A stretch of DNA of 64,000 bases from Clostridium sp. (lineage in GTDB: Bacteria; Bacillota; Clostridia; Lachnospirales; Lachnospiraceae). The position numbers were made by a program, and so were the translations under genes. Location of the stretch: the NCBI GenBank assembly GCA_023664385.1, contig JAMPFU010000006.1, positions 1 through 64,000 on the forward strand, in the 5' to 3' direction. The notes beneath the pieces were generated by a model. That model searched no databases, was not told the DNA's origin, and saw only the letters and a program-made list of their open reading frames with translations. Positions within the stretch are counted from its first letter, which is position 1, and each line of letters starts with the position of its first letter. Of this stretch, positions 23,286-32,387 are shown piece by piece.

Positions 23286-26105
23286 TTAGTTTCCCTCTGC
23301 AAGCTCCAACCGTAGCTCTGCCTCCATCACAGACTCATATCCATATCCCTTAGCCGTGTTATTCATAATAATGTATGCAAGATTTTTGCCCTGTCTCTGT
23401 GTATCTACAATAAACCTTCCATACAGCACAAGCGTCTCATCTGAATATGTGCCAAGCTCTCCACGAAGATACGTCTCATATGACGTATCAAATGCATTAT
23501 CCTCAGATGTATGGATGCTTCTTGCATTTCCTGCCATTTTCGGGAAATTCTTAGCAAACTCCTCCATCCATTCCACCTGTATTTTAATAATTTCCTCCTG
23601 AATGGCTATCCTTGACTCATCTCTTACAGGAAGGCTGTCCCTAAGCTCCTCAAATCTTACCGGTGCCGTTGATTCCATCATGCGGGCATACTTCTCCGTT
23701 ATCAGGTTCCAGCCTCTTTCCTCGGCATCAACCAAATCGTTGCGAAAGCTCTCCAAAAGCTCCTCCGTCCACGCATCATACTGGCTGCGGCGCATCAGTG
23801 AAAATGTATTCCAATCATCCTGGCACTCTGCCCTTCCGCCTTCATTTTTCGTCTTGTCAAATTGCTGCCATTCACGGCTTACAATATCCTGGACAAGCTC
23901 ATCCTTTGTCATTCTTTTATTTCTTCTCTCCATTTTTTCACTGACAATTTTTTCGATTTCAAGCTCATCAGTCGCCTCGTCCACCAATATGCTTTCATCA
24001 GGCGGCACAACAAAAGCCTCCTGCTGATTTGACGCCATTCCCTTTGCCGCATTATCAACAAGCATCTGACAGTAATGATCCAAAAATGTACTTCTTCCTG
24101 TTATAAGTCCTTGTGCAACAAGCTCTCCCTGAATTCTTCTTGCAACAGCCTCAAAGGACACAGCCACAGCATCGTCCTCATTGATGGAATACGGATTGTA
24201 TTTTTTATTTTCCCATGCATCTATCTGACAAGGCAGCTTTGCAATATTATCAAGCATAATCGATAAATCCTTCAGCTTACGCAGCGTATTCATGCCCCTG
24301 CGCATCCATTTATAATAAGGCGCATATTCCTTATCGAGAATATAAGCAATCCTCATAGCACTCTCGGATGCCTTTGCAATACATATCATGGCAGAGGGAT
24401 AATCTGCCCTTGCCATCATGCGCTCATAGTTGCTCTGCGCATACTGGGAAAAATTGTGAAGCTCTCCTGCAAGCTTGAGAAGCCATATATTTCTTGGATA
24501 ATAGTTAAGAAGCTGCTCCCTTATTTTTGTGAACTCTCCCAAATCATCTCTGAAAATATGACCGTTTACGGCAGCCGCCAAGCCCTCGTCCCCTGCAATA
24601 TTCCAAGTGTAGTCATCTATGCTTGAAAAGTCTGATATAATATTTTCTCCTGTATCTGCAACAGGAGAATATGCAAATATAAGCCTGTTATAAAATTCTG
24701 AAATCCGAAACACGCCTCTCCTGCCGTCTATAAATCTGTTTGAAGGCTTCTCGCTGTCTTCCTCGGTATTATCATTCTGCATGACATAGTATTTTGCGTG
24801 CCTTGTAAGTATATTTTCATATTCAAACTGTAATCTTCCTGATATAGCGTCATAGTCCTCATCAGAAAGCCACATGCAAAAGCCGACCTCATAATCATGG
24901 TCCATTGAAATTTCATCATCGAAGCCAAAGCAGTCTGACCCCTCGCCAACAAGACCCACTGCAATTCTGTCCTCATACTGCGGGAAAACCCTGTGTATCA
25001 TAGGAGCGCCCTGCTCTCTGTAAAATGCCCTGCACCTCTGCATGTTATTCTTGTAATATTTTATTTCAGGTGCATCCTCGTCCTCACTATCTGTTTCTTC
25101 CAAGGCTTCACCTTCAGCACTCACTTCATCGGAATTCTCAGAATAAGCCAGCTTCTCCTCTGCCGCTGCCTTTTCTTCTACGCCCTGTTCCTCTGCGTCC
25201 TGCTCACGTGTCGTTTTCTCCTCATCATAGAACACAGAATCAGCAACATTCATTTCCATCTCGGCTCTCCTGAATGCGCTCTCGTATTTTTCCTGTATTC
25301 TGTCATAGGCTTCCGTTTTTCCCACATGTTTCTCAAGCTCTGCCATGGCTCTGCCATAATACTTGGTTGCACCAATATAGTCCGCCTTCATGTATATTGC
25401 GTCTCCCATTGCTGCAAGGGCAGCGCTGTAATGGAAATCCTTTCCGCCGTCCTTCTCGTATATTTTAAGTGCATGATTCAGGTAGCTCATAGCCTCCCTG
25501 TAGGTAGCGTCGGCTTCCCGCTCCCTCTCACTGCCATGCACTCCATTTTTTTCATCCTGACTTATCTTGAACATGGTTACTGCAAGGTTCGTCCTTGTTG
25601 TAGCCTGCTCCACCATTGCATTTGGGTATCTGTCAACAATTCTGAGTGCCCGCTTCAGCATACCCTCGGCACTGTCAAAATCGTCCATCTCCTGATATAA
25701 AAGACTCCAGTTGTTATATAAGCTTGCATAATTAAATTCATTTGGGGATAAATTTTGATTGTAAATGTTTTCGACCTTGGAATAAAGGTCAAGGGAATCC
25801 TTTAGCATTCCGTAAGCTCTGTAGGCATTCGCAACATTAAGCAGACTTGTAGCATACTCAACTGTATCTGCAAGTCCCATTCTGTTCATAATATCTATGG
25901 TATAACGACAGCCTTCCTTCCCCTTTTCGTTTTGGCTCGTGTCCCTGCAAAAACCAATAAACTCATTTAAGAGGGTTATAACAGAATAATAATCCGGCTC
26001 CTCATATGCTTCCTCTATGCACGAAACCAAATAGCCCTCTATCTCCTCCAACGTATTCTTGCCAAACATGCTGTCATATTCCAAAAGTACCCTGTTTACA
26101 TCCAT
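23286..26105 (-). CDS. TPR protein with DUF4037 nucleotidyltransferase and DUF4125 domains
   Basis: A 939-residue multidomain protein. Residues 1-300 are tetratricopeptide repeats. Residues 300-350 are a charged linker. A DUF4037 domain follows with a nucleotidyltransferase-like motif: VGLVGEGSDCFGFDDE, then DHDYEVGF, with acidic residues in place. The last 200 residues match DUF4125. DUF4037 proteins belong to the DNA polymerase beta-like superfamily and may transfer nucleotides to small molecules or proteins. The substrate is unknown. It is co-transcribed with the rRNA methyltransferase. No signal peptide. Confidence 0.75.
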   Translation of the reverse strand: MDVNRVLLEYDSMFGKNTLEEIEGYLVSCIEEAYEEPDYYSVITLLNEFIGFCRDTSQNEKGKEGCRYTIDIMNRMGLADTVEYATSLLNVANAYRAYGMLKDSLDLYSKVENIYNQNLSPNEFNYASLYNNWSLLYQEMDDFDSAEGMLKRALRIVDRYPNAMVEQATTRTNLAVTMFKISQDEKNGVHGSEREREADATYREAMSYLNHALKIYEKDGGKDFHYSAALAAMGDAIYMKADYIGATKYYGRAMAELEKHVGKTEAYDRIQEKYESAFRRAEMEMNVADSVFYDEEKTTREQDAEEQGVEEKAAAEEKLAYSENSDEVSAEGEALEETDSEDEDAPEIKYYKNNMQRCRAFYREQGAPMIHRVFPQYEDRIAVGLVGEGSDCFGFDDEISMDHDYEVGFCMWLSDEDYDAISGRLQFEYENILTRHAKYYVMQNDNTEEDSEKPSNRFIDGRRGVFRISEFYNRLIFAYSPVADTGENIISDFSSIDDYTWNIAGDEGLAAAVNGHIFRDDLGEFTKIREQLLNYYPRNIWLLKLAGELHNFSQYAQSNYERMMARADYPSAMICIAKASESAMRIAYILDKEYAPYYKWMRRGMNTLRKLKDLSIMLDNIAKLPCQIDAWENKKYNPYSINEDDAVAVSFEAVARRIQGELVAQGLITGRSTFLDHYCQMLVDNAAKGMASNQQEAFVVPPDESILVDEATDELEIEKIVSEKMERRNKRMTKDELVQDIVSREWQQFDKTKNEGGRAECQDDWNTFSLMRRSQYDAWTEELLESFRNDLVDAEERGWNLITEKYARMMESTAPVRFEELRDSLPVRDESRIAIQEEIIKIQVEWMEEFAKNFPKMAGNARSIHTSEDNAFDTSYETYLRGELGTYSDETLVLYGRFIVDTQRQGKNLAYIIMNNTAKGYGYESVMEAELRLELAEGN

Positions 26106-26185
26106 AACCTGCCTCCAAATGCAACTACAACATTTTACATACTACCCCAAATACACATTTTAACACAAATTCCGACGTTTTTCCA

Positions 26186-27031
26186 CTATTTTAATCCCAC
26201 ATTTTCAATAACCTTATAAATTTCATCAAGCCATCCACCCTCAAAGTCCTCGATATCGCCTGCATCCACCTGTTTTCTTAATTTTGGCTCTATCGGTATC
26301 TTCGCAATATTTTGAATGCCATACTCCTCTGCCGTCTTAGCAAGACTGCTCTCTCCAAATATATAATGCTTTTCCTTACAGTTATCACATACAAAATATG
26401 ACATGTTTTCCACAATTCCAAGCACGGGTATATGCATCATTTCCGCCATACGGACAGCCTTGCCGACTATCATGGACACTAAATCCTGAGGCGAGGTTAC
26501 TACTATAATTCCGTCTATGGGAAGTGACTGAAATACCGTAAGGGGTACGTCCCCTGTTCCAGGCGGACAATCCACAAACATACAGTCAATGTCTCCCCAA
26601 AGCACGTCACTCCAAAACTGCTTTACTGTTCCTGCAAGTATGGGACCTCTCCATATAACTGGCGCCCCTGCATCCTCCAATAAAAGATTTATGGACATAA
26701 GCTTAATACCCGTTTTCGTCTCTACAGGAATGATATTGTCCTCCTTGGCATATGCGTTTTCTTCCTCAAGGTTAAAGGTTTTCGGTATGGACGGTCCCGT
26801 TATATCCGCATCGATTATCGCCGTCTTATTTCCTGCCCTTTGGGAAAGCACAGACAAAAGCGACGTGACTAAGGATTTCCCCACGCCTCCTTTTCCGCTT
26901 ACAACTGCGATTACCTTTTTTATACTTGATTTTGCGTTTTCCTGTGCAAGAAAGCTCTGTGCACTCTGCGTCGTCCTGTCTGCGCAATCCTTTCCACAGG
27001 AACCACAGTCATGTGTACATTCCTCACTCAT
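26186..27031 (-). CDS. Mrp/NBP35 family Fe-S carrier ATPase
   Basis: A 281-residue P-loop protein with the deviant Walker A motif GKGGVGKS near residues 46-53, Walker B DCPPGTGD, and the C-terminal CxxC pair (VCDNCKEKH). The N-terminus has four cysteines (CTHDCGSCGKDC), typical of NBP35-like forms with an extra Fe-S cluster. It carries and delivers Fe-S clusters to apoproteins. The ribosome site GGAGG precedes the ATG. The gene follows 27043-27576 by 11 bp, so the two probably form an operon. Confidence 0.9.
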   Translation of the reverse strand: MSEECTHDCGSCGKDCADRTTQSAQSFLAQENAKSSIKKVIAVVSGKGGVGKSLVTSLLSVLSQRAGNKTAIIDADITGPSIPKTFNLEEENAYAKEDNIIPVETKTGIKLMSINLLLEDAGAPVIWRGPILAGTVKQFWSDVLWGDIDCMFVDCPPGTGDVPLTVFQSLPIDGIIVVTSPQDLVSMIVGKAVRMAEMMHIPVLGIVENMSYFVCDNCKEKHYIFGESSLAKTAEEYGIQNIAKIPIEPKLRKQVDAGDIEDFEGGWLDEIYKVIENVGLK

Positions 27032-27042
27032 GCTTCAACCTC

Positions 27043-27576
27043 CTAAAATCCAAAGCTTAAATAATCATCCTCCGTAAAACGGTGGTAGCTGGCATGGCAC
27101 CCCTCAAATTTAATACAATACCTGTAGTCATTTGGTTTGCCGTCCGTAAAATAAATGAGATAGTCAAATTCCCCGTTTTCTATTTTTGTTACCGTCACCT
27201 TTTCCGAATATTGCCTAAAAACGCCTACGATATCCTCCAAGGTACAACCATGCCTTGATACTGTCTCAATAAAGCTTTTCAAAAAAACATTTTCGCCCAT
27301 ATGCGCATGGACGTAAGCTGCACCCTCAGGTGGAATGGCGATACAAAACCGTTCCTTTCTATTTGAAATTCCAAGCTTGCCTAAATACTCCTTGGCAAAT
27401 TCCGAAAATTCAGACAAGCTTATATTCATTCCATAAATATCACTGTCAGTGCCGAGAAGGCTGTTTAATGATTTCAGTGGATAGTACAGATAGATTACTT
27501 CACTGCGGTATCCAAGCTTTATCTGTTCCTCGGCGATAACGTCCATGATATTCTGCATTAGTTTTTTGTAATTCAT
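27043..27576 (-). CDS. DUF3877-like hypothetical protein
   Basis: A 177-residue soluble protein which I match, with moderate certainty, to the DUF3877 family of Lachnospiraceae. It has no signal peptide or membrane segment. AAGGAGAG supports the ATG. It is upstream of the Mrp gene with an 11-bp gap. It could be an accessory factor in Fe-S handling, but only the context suggests this. It ends in an aromatic-acidic tail (EDDYLSFGF). Confidence 0.6.
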   Translation of the reverse strand: MNYKKLMQNIMDVIAEEQIKLGYRSEVIYLYYPLKSLNSLLGTDSDIYGMNISLSEFSEFAKEYLGKLGISNRKERFCIAIPPEGAAYVHAHMGENVFLKSFIETVSRHGCTLEDIVGVFRQYSEKVTVTKIENGEFDYLIYFTDGKPNDYRYCIKFEGCHASYHRFTEDDYLSFGF

Positions 27577-27623
27577 TTTGTCTCTCCTTCACAAGCTGCT
27601 TTAAAGACAATTTTAGCACACTA

Positions 27624-28196
27624 TCACTTTTTTTGCATTATATCGTTTATAAAATATTCATGCACCCTTAAATCAACTGAAAGCTCAGGATGAAAAGCGG
27701 TCACAAGCTGTCTGCCCTGCCGTGCGGCTGCTATTTTTCCGTCAACTTTCGCAAGGCATTCCACATTTTCTGATATATCGGATATGTATGGTGCTCTTAT
27801 AAATGTCATGGGAACTTTACCTATATTCGAAAAAACTTCTTCCACATAAAAGCTTCCGAGCTGCCTTCCATATGCATTTCTTTTTACCTTAATATCCATT
27901 GTCTGAAAGCCAAGTGCTTCTTCCCCACAAACTTCACTTGCAAGCAGAAGAAGGCCTGCACATGTACCAAATACAGGCAGCCCGCTTTTCACCTTAATTT
28001 TCAAATCTTCATACATATCTAAGTCTCTTAACAGCTTTCCCATAACCGTACTCTCGCCGCCTGGAATTATCAGTCCATCAAAGCCTTTCTCCAAATCCCT
28101 TCTGTTTCGTATTTCAAAATGCTCTACATTAAGTTTATCAAGCATCCTTCCATGCTCTGCAAAGGCACCCTGAATGGCAAGTATTCCTATTTTCAT
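27624..28196 (-). CDS. pdxT: Pyridoxal 5'-phosphate synthase glutaminase subunit
   Basis: A 190-residue glutaminase of the triad type: Cys in GTCAGLLLL (about residue 79) and the HPE His/Glu pair near 170. It releases ammonia from glutamine for PdxS. The oxyanion segment GGESTVMGK is near residue 46. It immediately follows pdxS, with the start one base past its stop, giving the standard pdxST operon. Confidence 0.97.
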   Translation of the reverse strand: MKIGILAIQGAFAEHGRMLDKLNVEHFEIRNRRDLEKGFDGLIIPGGESTVMGKLLRDLDMYEDLKIKVKSGLPVFGTCAGLLLLASEVCGEEALGFQTMDIKVKRNAYGRQLGSFYVEEVFSNIGKVPMTFIRAPYISDISENVECLAKVDGKIAAARQGRQLVTAFHPELSVDLRVHEYFINDIMQKK

Positions 28197-29072
28197 TTAC
28201 TTTCCCCTCTCAGCCATAAGCAATCCTATTTCATCCTCATTAATTCCCACCATCGCCTCGCCTAAATCCTCTGACAGCGTGGCAATCAGCTTTGCATCCG
28301 TGTAGTTTGTCACTGCCTGTACAATAGCTGCCGCACGTTTTTCAGGATTACCTGACTTAAATATGCCTGAACCCACAAAAACTCCCTCTGCGCCAAGCTG
28401 CATCATAAGCGCCGCATCTGCCGGAGTTGCAACGCCTCCCGCTGCAAAGTTCACAACAGGAAGTCTGCCGTTTTCATGGACAAATCTAAGTAAATCAATA
28501 GGGACCTGTAGCTGCTTTGCAGCTTCAAACAGCTCGTCACATGAAATATTTTGTATTCTTTTTATTTCCTTGTTCATTGCCCGCATATGCCTGACTGCCT
28601 GAACAATATCTCCTGTTCCAGGTTCTCCCTTTGTCCGAATCATGGCAGCGCCCTCAGAAATTCTCCTCAAAGCTTCGCCTAAATCTCTGGCGCCACACAC
28701 AAACGGCACCTTGAATTTTGTCTTGTCAATGTGGTATACATCATCAGCAGGCGAAAGCACCTCACTTTCATCAATATAATCAATTTCTATTGCCTCTAAC
28801 ACCTGTGCCTCCACAAAATGCCCAATTCTGCACTTTGCCATTACGGGAATGGAAACCGCCTCCTGTATACCCTTAATCATTTTAGGGTCGCTCATCCTTG
28901 AAACACCCCCAGCCGCACGTATGTCCGCAGGTATTCGCTCCAGTGCCATAACTGCACATGCACCTGCCTTTTCCGCAACATGTGCCTGTTCAGGTGTAGT
29001 TACGTCCATTATCACTCCGCCCTTAAGCATTTGTGCCAAATTTTTGTTAAGCTCATATCGATTATCTTCCAT
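28197..29072 (-). CDS. pdxS: Pyridoxal 5'-phosphate synthase, PdxS lyase subunit
   Basis: A 291-residue (beta/alpha)8 barrel that makes PLP from ribose 5-phosphate, glyceraldehyde 3-phosphate and ammonia. The catalytic lysines lie in the N-terminal half, within VMAKCRIGH and the DKTKFKVPF region. The phosphate-binding GGVATPAD and VGSGIF loops are near the C-terminus. AAAGGAGGG precedes the ATG. A 23-bp perfect palindrome lies about 30 nt upstream. PLP made here would serve the metY product and the decarboxylase in the dlt-like operon. Confidence 0.97.
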   Translation of the reverse strand: MEDNRYELNKNLAQMLKGGVIMDVTTPEQAHVAEKAGACAVMALERIPADIRAAGGVSRMSDPKMIKGIQEAVSIPVMAKCRIGHFVEAQVLEAIEIDYIDESEVLSPADDVYHIDKTKFKVPFVCGARDLGEALRRISEGAAMIRTKGEPGTGDIVQAVRHMRAMNKEIKRIQNISCDELFEAAKQLQVPIDLLRFVHENGRLPVVNFAAGGVATPADAALMMQLGAEGVFVGSGIFKSGNPEKRAAAIVQAVTNYTDAKLIATLSEDLGEAMVGINEDEIGLLMAERGK

Positions 29073-29104
29073 TTTTATTCCCTCCTTTTTGAGCAGTATA
29101 ACGC

Positions 29105-29158
29105 AAAACTGGCATTGTTAAAATATCCAATTCGAGATATTTTAACAATGCCAGTTTT
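29105..29158. promoter_or_regulatory. Long perfect palindrome upstream of pdxS
   Basis: Left arm 29105-29127 and right arm 29136-29158 are perfect complements of 23 bp with an 8-base loop. The arms begin AAAACTGGC and end GCCAGTTTT. It may end LysR transcription or act as an operator. A TATACT box lies between it and the pdxS ribosome site on the minus strand. Confidence 0.6.
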
Positions 29159-29272
29159 ATAGAATGCATTTACTGAAATCAGCGCATCTACTTCCAATGC
29201 ATTTCCCCTATTTTTTGCAATTAAACATCAACCCGTTCTAAATTAACCTTCTGCAAATGGACTGACGCTATA

Positions 29273-30193
29273 TTATTTTGTCATATTTCTTTTATTTTTT
29301 CCGTATCTGCTTAATATGTCCACATAGCTCTGTCCCAAAATACTCAGGGGCATATATTTTCGTTTAATATATCCGATTGTCATTTTGTCCTCCGTATCAA
29401 GGGGCACGGACTTATATTTCCCTCCGTTTAAATCCTCGCAGATAATACCTGAACAAAGGGTATAGCCATTCAGCCCCACCATGAGATTTAGCATGGTTGC
29501 CCTATCGTCCGCCTTTATTATCTGCTTGTAATCCAGCGTACTGAGCACCTCCTCGGCAAAGTAAAAGGAGTTCTTCTCCCCCTGCTCAAAGGAAAGGCAC
29601 GGATAATCCGAAAGCTCCTCAAATTTTATTTTCTTCCGTTTTGCCAGTGGATGCGTTCCTGACAGATAAACAGATATGCCGCATTCAAAAAGTGGAATAA
29701 ACTCAAGGCCGTTTTCTGAAAATATTTTTTTCATCACCTTATCGTTAAATTCGTTTATGTACAAAACGCCAAGCTCGCTTCGGTAATTTTTTACATTGTC
29801 AATCACTTCATAAGTTTTTGTCTCATGCACTGCAAGCTCATACTCATCAAGGGCAAATGTATTTGCAAGCTCCATAAATGCCTCAACAGCAAAGGAATAA
29901 TGCTGCATGGATACGCTAAATTTCTTTTTGGAGGACTTTTCTTCATCGTACCGCTCCCGAATCAGCTTGTTCAGCTCCACCATCTGTCTTGCATAGCTAA
30001 GAAACTGCTCGCCCTCAGTTGTAATAACAATTCCCTTGTTCGTCCTGATAAACAGCTCTATTTTCAGCTCACGCTCCAAATCCTTTATGGAACCCGAAAG
30101 CGCAGGCTGGGACACAAACAATTCCTCTGCCGCCTTATTCATGGACTTTTTTTCTGCAATTTTTACAGCGTATTCCAACTGTGTAAGGGTCAT
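29273..30193 (-). CDS. LysR-family transcriptional regulator
   Basis: A 306-residue regulator with an N-terminal winged helix (LEYAVKIAEKKSMNKAAEEL, then VSQPALSGSIKDLE, residues 4-45) and a C-terminal substrate-binding fold. The start follows GGAGG. It lies 33 bp downstream of metY in the same direction, so it may be co-transcribed with metY and respond to a sulfur-amino-acid signal, as CysB/CmbR types do. The ligand cannot be read from sequence. Confidence 0.9.
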   Translation of the reverse strand: MTLTQLEYAVKIAEKKSMNKAAEELFVSQPALSGSIKDLERELKIELFIRTNKGIVITTEGEQFLSYARQMVELNKLIRERYDEEKSSKKKFSVSMQHYSFAVEAFMELANTFALDEYELAVHETKTYEVIDNVKNYRSELGVLYINEFNDKVMKKIFSENGLEFIPLFECGISVYLSGTHPLAKRKKIKFEELSDYPCLSFEQGEKNSFYFAEEVLSTLDYKQIIKADDRATMLNLMVGLNGYTLCSGIICEDLNGGKYKSVPLDTEDKMTIGYIKRKYMPLSILGQSYVDILSRYGKNKRNMTK

Positions 30194-30226
30194 ATCGTTT
30201 CCTCCAACGTACTGAATATCAAGGCC

Positions 30227-31534
30227 TTAAATGCCAACTGCATCAAATGCCTCCGACAGGGCGGCAATCAGGTCGTTTACATTTTCCGTTCCTATGGAGA
30301 GACGGATTGTGTTCGGCTTAATCCCTTGGTCTAAAAGCTCCTCCTCCGTAAGCTGCGAGTGGGTGGTGCTTGCAGGATGAATGACAAGAGATTTTGAATC
30401 CGCAACATTTGCAAGGAGTGAAAATATTGCAAGATTGTCAATAAACTTTTTCGCCGTCTCACCATCTCCCTTTATCTCAAATGTAAATATTGAGCCGCCG
30501 CCCTTTGGAAGGTACTTCTTATAAAGCCTGTGGCTCGGTTCACTGGCGAGCGACGGATGATGCACAGCCTCAACCTGTGGATGGTTATTCAAATACTCTA
30601 CTATTTTCAGGGCATTTTCCACATGTCTTTCAACTCTGAGTGACAGCGTTTCAAGTCCCTGAAGGAATATGAATGCGTGGAACGGCGAAAGGGTTGCTCC
30701 TGTATCACGAAGCAGTATCGCCCTTATGTATGTAACAAATGCAGCCGGTCCCGCCGCCTCTGCAAAGGACACTCCATGATAGCTCGGATTCGGCTCAGCT
30801 ATCCAAGGATACCTTCCTGAAGCCTTCCAGTCGAAGCTGCCGCCATCTACGATAACGCCGCCTATGGCAGTTCCATGTCCGCCGATAAATTTGGTTGCAG
30901 AATGTACAACTATATCTGCGCCATATTCAATCGGACGAAGTACATATGGGGTTGCAAATGTGGAATCTATAACAAGTGGTATTCCATGCTTATGTGCAAT
31001 CCCTGCAACAGCTTCTATATCAATCAGGTTAGAATTTGGATTGCCCAGCGTTTCAATGAAAATCGCCTTTGTATTTTCCTGTATCGCATTTTCAAAGCTG
31101 TTTTCCTCCTCAGGGTCTACAAAGGTTGTGGAAATGCCTGAGGATAACGGCAATGTATGTGCCAAAAGGTTATAGGTTCCGCCGTAAATATTTTTGGATG
31201 ATACAATATGCTCTCCGCTTTTTGCAAGGGCAAGGATTGTGTAATTGATTGCCGCTGCCCCTGAGGAAAGTGCAAGCGCCGCTGCCCCGCCCTCAAGTGC
31301 CGCTATTCTCTGCTCAAATATATCCTGCGTAGGATTTGTCAGCCTTCCGTATATGTTTCCTGCATCACGAAGTCCAAACCTGTCAGCCGCATGCTCTGAA
31401 TTGTCAAACACGTATGATGTTGTTGCATATATCGGAACTGCCCTTGCTCCTGTTGCCGAATCCGGCTGCTCCTGTCCTATGTGCAGCTGCTTTGTCTCAA
31501 AGCTCCAATTTTTTGAATCATTAATATTTGCCAT
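30227..31534 (-). CDS. metY: O-acetylhomoserine sulfhydrylase
   Basis: A 435-residue PLP enzyme of the Cys/Met metabolism family. The start at 31534 follows GGAGG, while the longer frame to 31639 has no ribosome site. The PLP Lys is in HSATKFIGGHG near residue 210. YGRLTNPT near 60 and SGAAAINY near 85 are family motifs. It makes homocysteine from O-acetylhomoserine and sulfide. Downstream lies the LysR gene. I saw no SAM riboswitch or T-box in the short leader. Confidence 0.93.
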   Translation of the reverse strand: MANINDSKNWSFETKQLHIGQEQPDSATGARAVPIYATTSYVFDNSEHAADRFGLRDAGNIYGRLTNPTQDIFEQRIAALEGGAAALALSSGAAAINYTILALAKSGEHIVSSKNIYGGTYNLLAHTLPLSSGISTTFVDPEEENSFENAIQENTKAIFIETLGNPNSNLIDIEAVAGIAHKHGIPLVIDSTFATPYVLRPIEYGADIVVHSATKFIGGHGTAIGGVIVDGGSFDWKASGRYPWIAEPNPSYHGVSFAEAAGPAAFVTYIRAILLRDTGATLSPFHAFIFLQGLETLSLRVERHVENALKIVEYLNNHPQVEAVHHPSLASEPSHRLYKKYLPKGGGSIFTFEIKGDGETAKKFIDNLAIFSLLANVADSKSLVIHPASTTHSQLTEEELLDQGIKPNTIRLSIGTENVNDLIAALSEAFDAVGI

Positions 31535-31753
31535 AATCATTACCTCCATATAATCAATTTCTTTTTTCCTATCATTAATTTCTTTTTCCCTGCAAGGTGT
31601 TCCATGAACTGTCCTTATTATAAACATGAAGATAAGCATTTGTCCAATACATGAAAGCTATGCTTGGCTATAAGCAAAAGTTATAGCAATTATATCACCA
31701 TGTATGATAAAATTCCATTAAAAGGGGCTTATGCAGCAGAAGGAGAAACAAAA

Positions 31754-32263
31754 ATGAATTTCAATCTTGTTGAGACAATACTTGGGGTATTGTTTGGCAT
31801 TTTCTTATCTGTACTTGCTATTGTTGGCGGTATTCAATCTCTTATTAAATTAAATAAAAGCAAGAAAGCCGACTTTATGAGCGACGCAGCAAATTCAGGA
31901 GAACAAATCAAAAAGCCAGCTTTCAGCGTTATTCGAACCATACTTTTTTGGGGACTGTTTATCTATGGCATTTATATTATTGTAGGCAATATAAACTATG
32001 GTCTTAATTCCGACTTTTACTCCGAGAGGCTTGAAAGTCTTACCGACAACATCATGTACTACACGCATTTTTGTTTTTTCGGTGTCTCTGCCATTATTAT
32101 GATAACTACGGGCATTTACCGTCATTTGAAAATGGCAAAGCAACAGACACTTATCCCTGAAGCCCAACTACAGACTTATTTAAACGAGAAAAAAAGCAAT
32201 CAAATAATGATTGCTTTCGGTGTTGTGATGCTTTTGGCAACTGTGCTTATATTATATGTGTGA
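31754..32263 (+). CDS. Small multi-pass membrane protein, unknown
   Basis: A 169-residue protein starting at 31754 behind AGAAGGAG. The earlier in-frame start at 31664 has no ribosome site. Four hydrophobic segments are visible, at about residues 8-30, 52-72, 95-115 and 146-168. No family recognised. Divergent from metY. Confidence 0.65.
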   Translation: MNFNLVETILGVLFGIFLSVLAIVGGIQSLIKLNKSKKADFMSDAANSGEQIKKPAFSVIRTILFWGLFIYGIYIIVGNINYGLNSDFYSERLESLTDNIMYYTHFCFFGVSAIIMITTGIYRHLKMAKQQTLIPEAQLQTYLNEKKSNQIMIAFGVVMLLATVLILYV

Positions 32264-32387
32264 ATATGCATGGCTGCGATTTGCATACTAATGATATACT
32301 ATATTATATGTTAAAAGCAATAAAACGCTTGTTCGTTTTTGGTTTTTATGATACATTAATTACATAAAAAAATTGGAGGGATTTGAT

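Noticed and set aside
24993..25700. Plus-strand Cys/Leu/Phe-rich 235-codon frame
   Set aside because: It lies wholly within the well-supported TPR protein on the other strand and shows no domain.
31540..31750. SAM riboswitch or T-box before metY
   Set aside because: The leader is short and shows neither the SAM core nor a T-box sequence with antiterminator.
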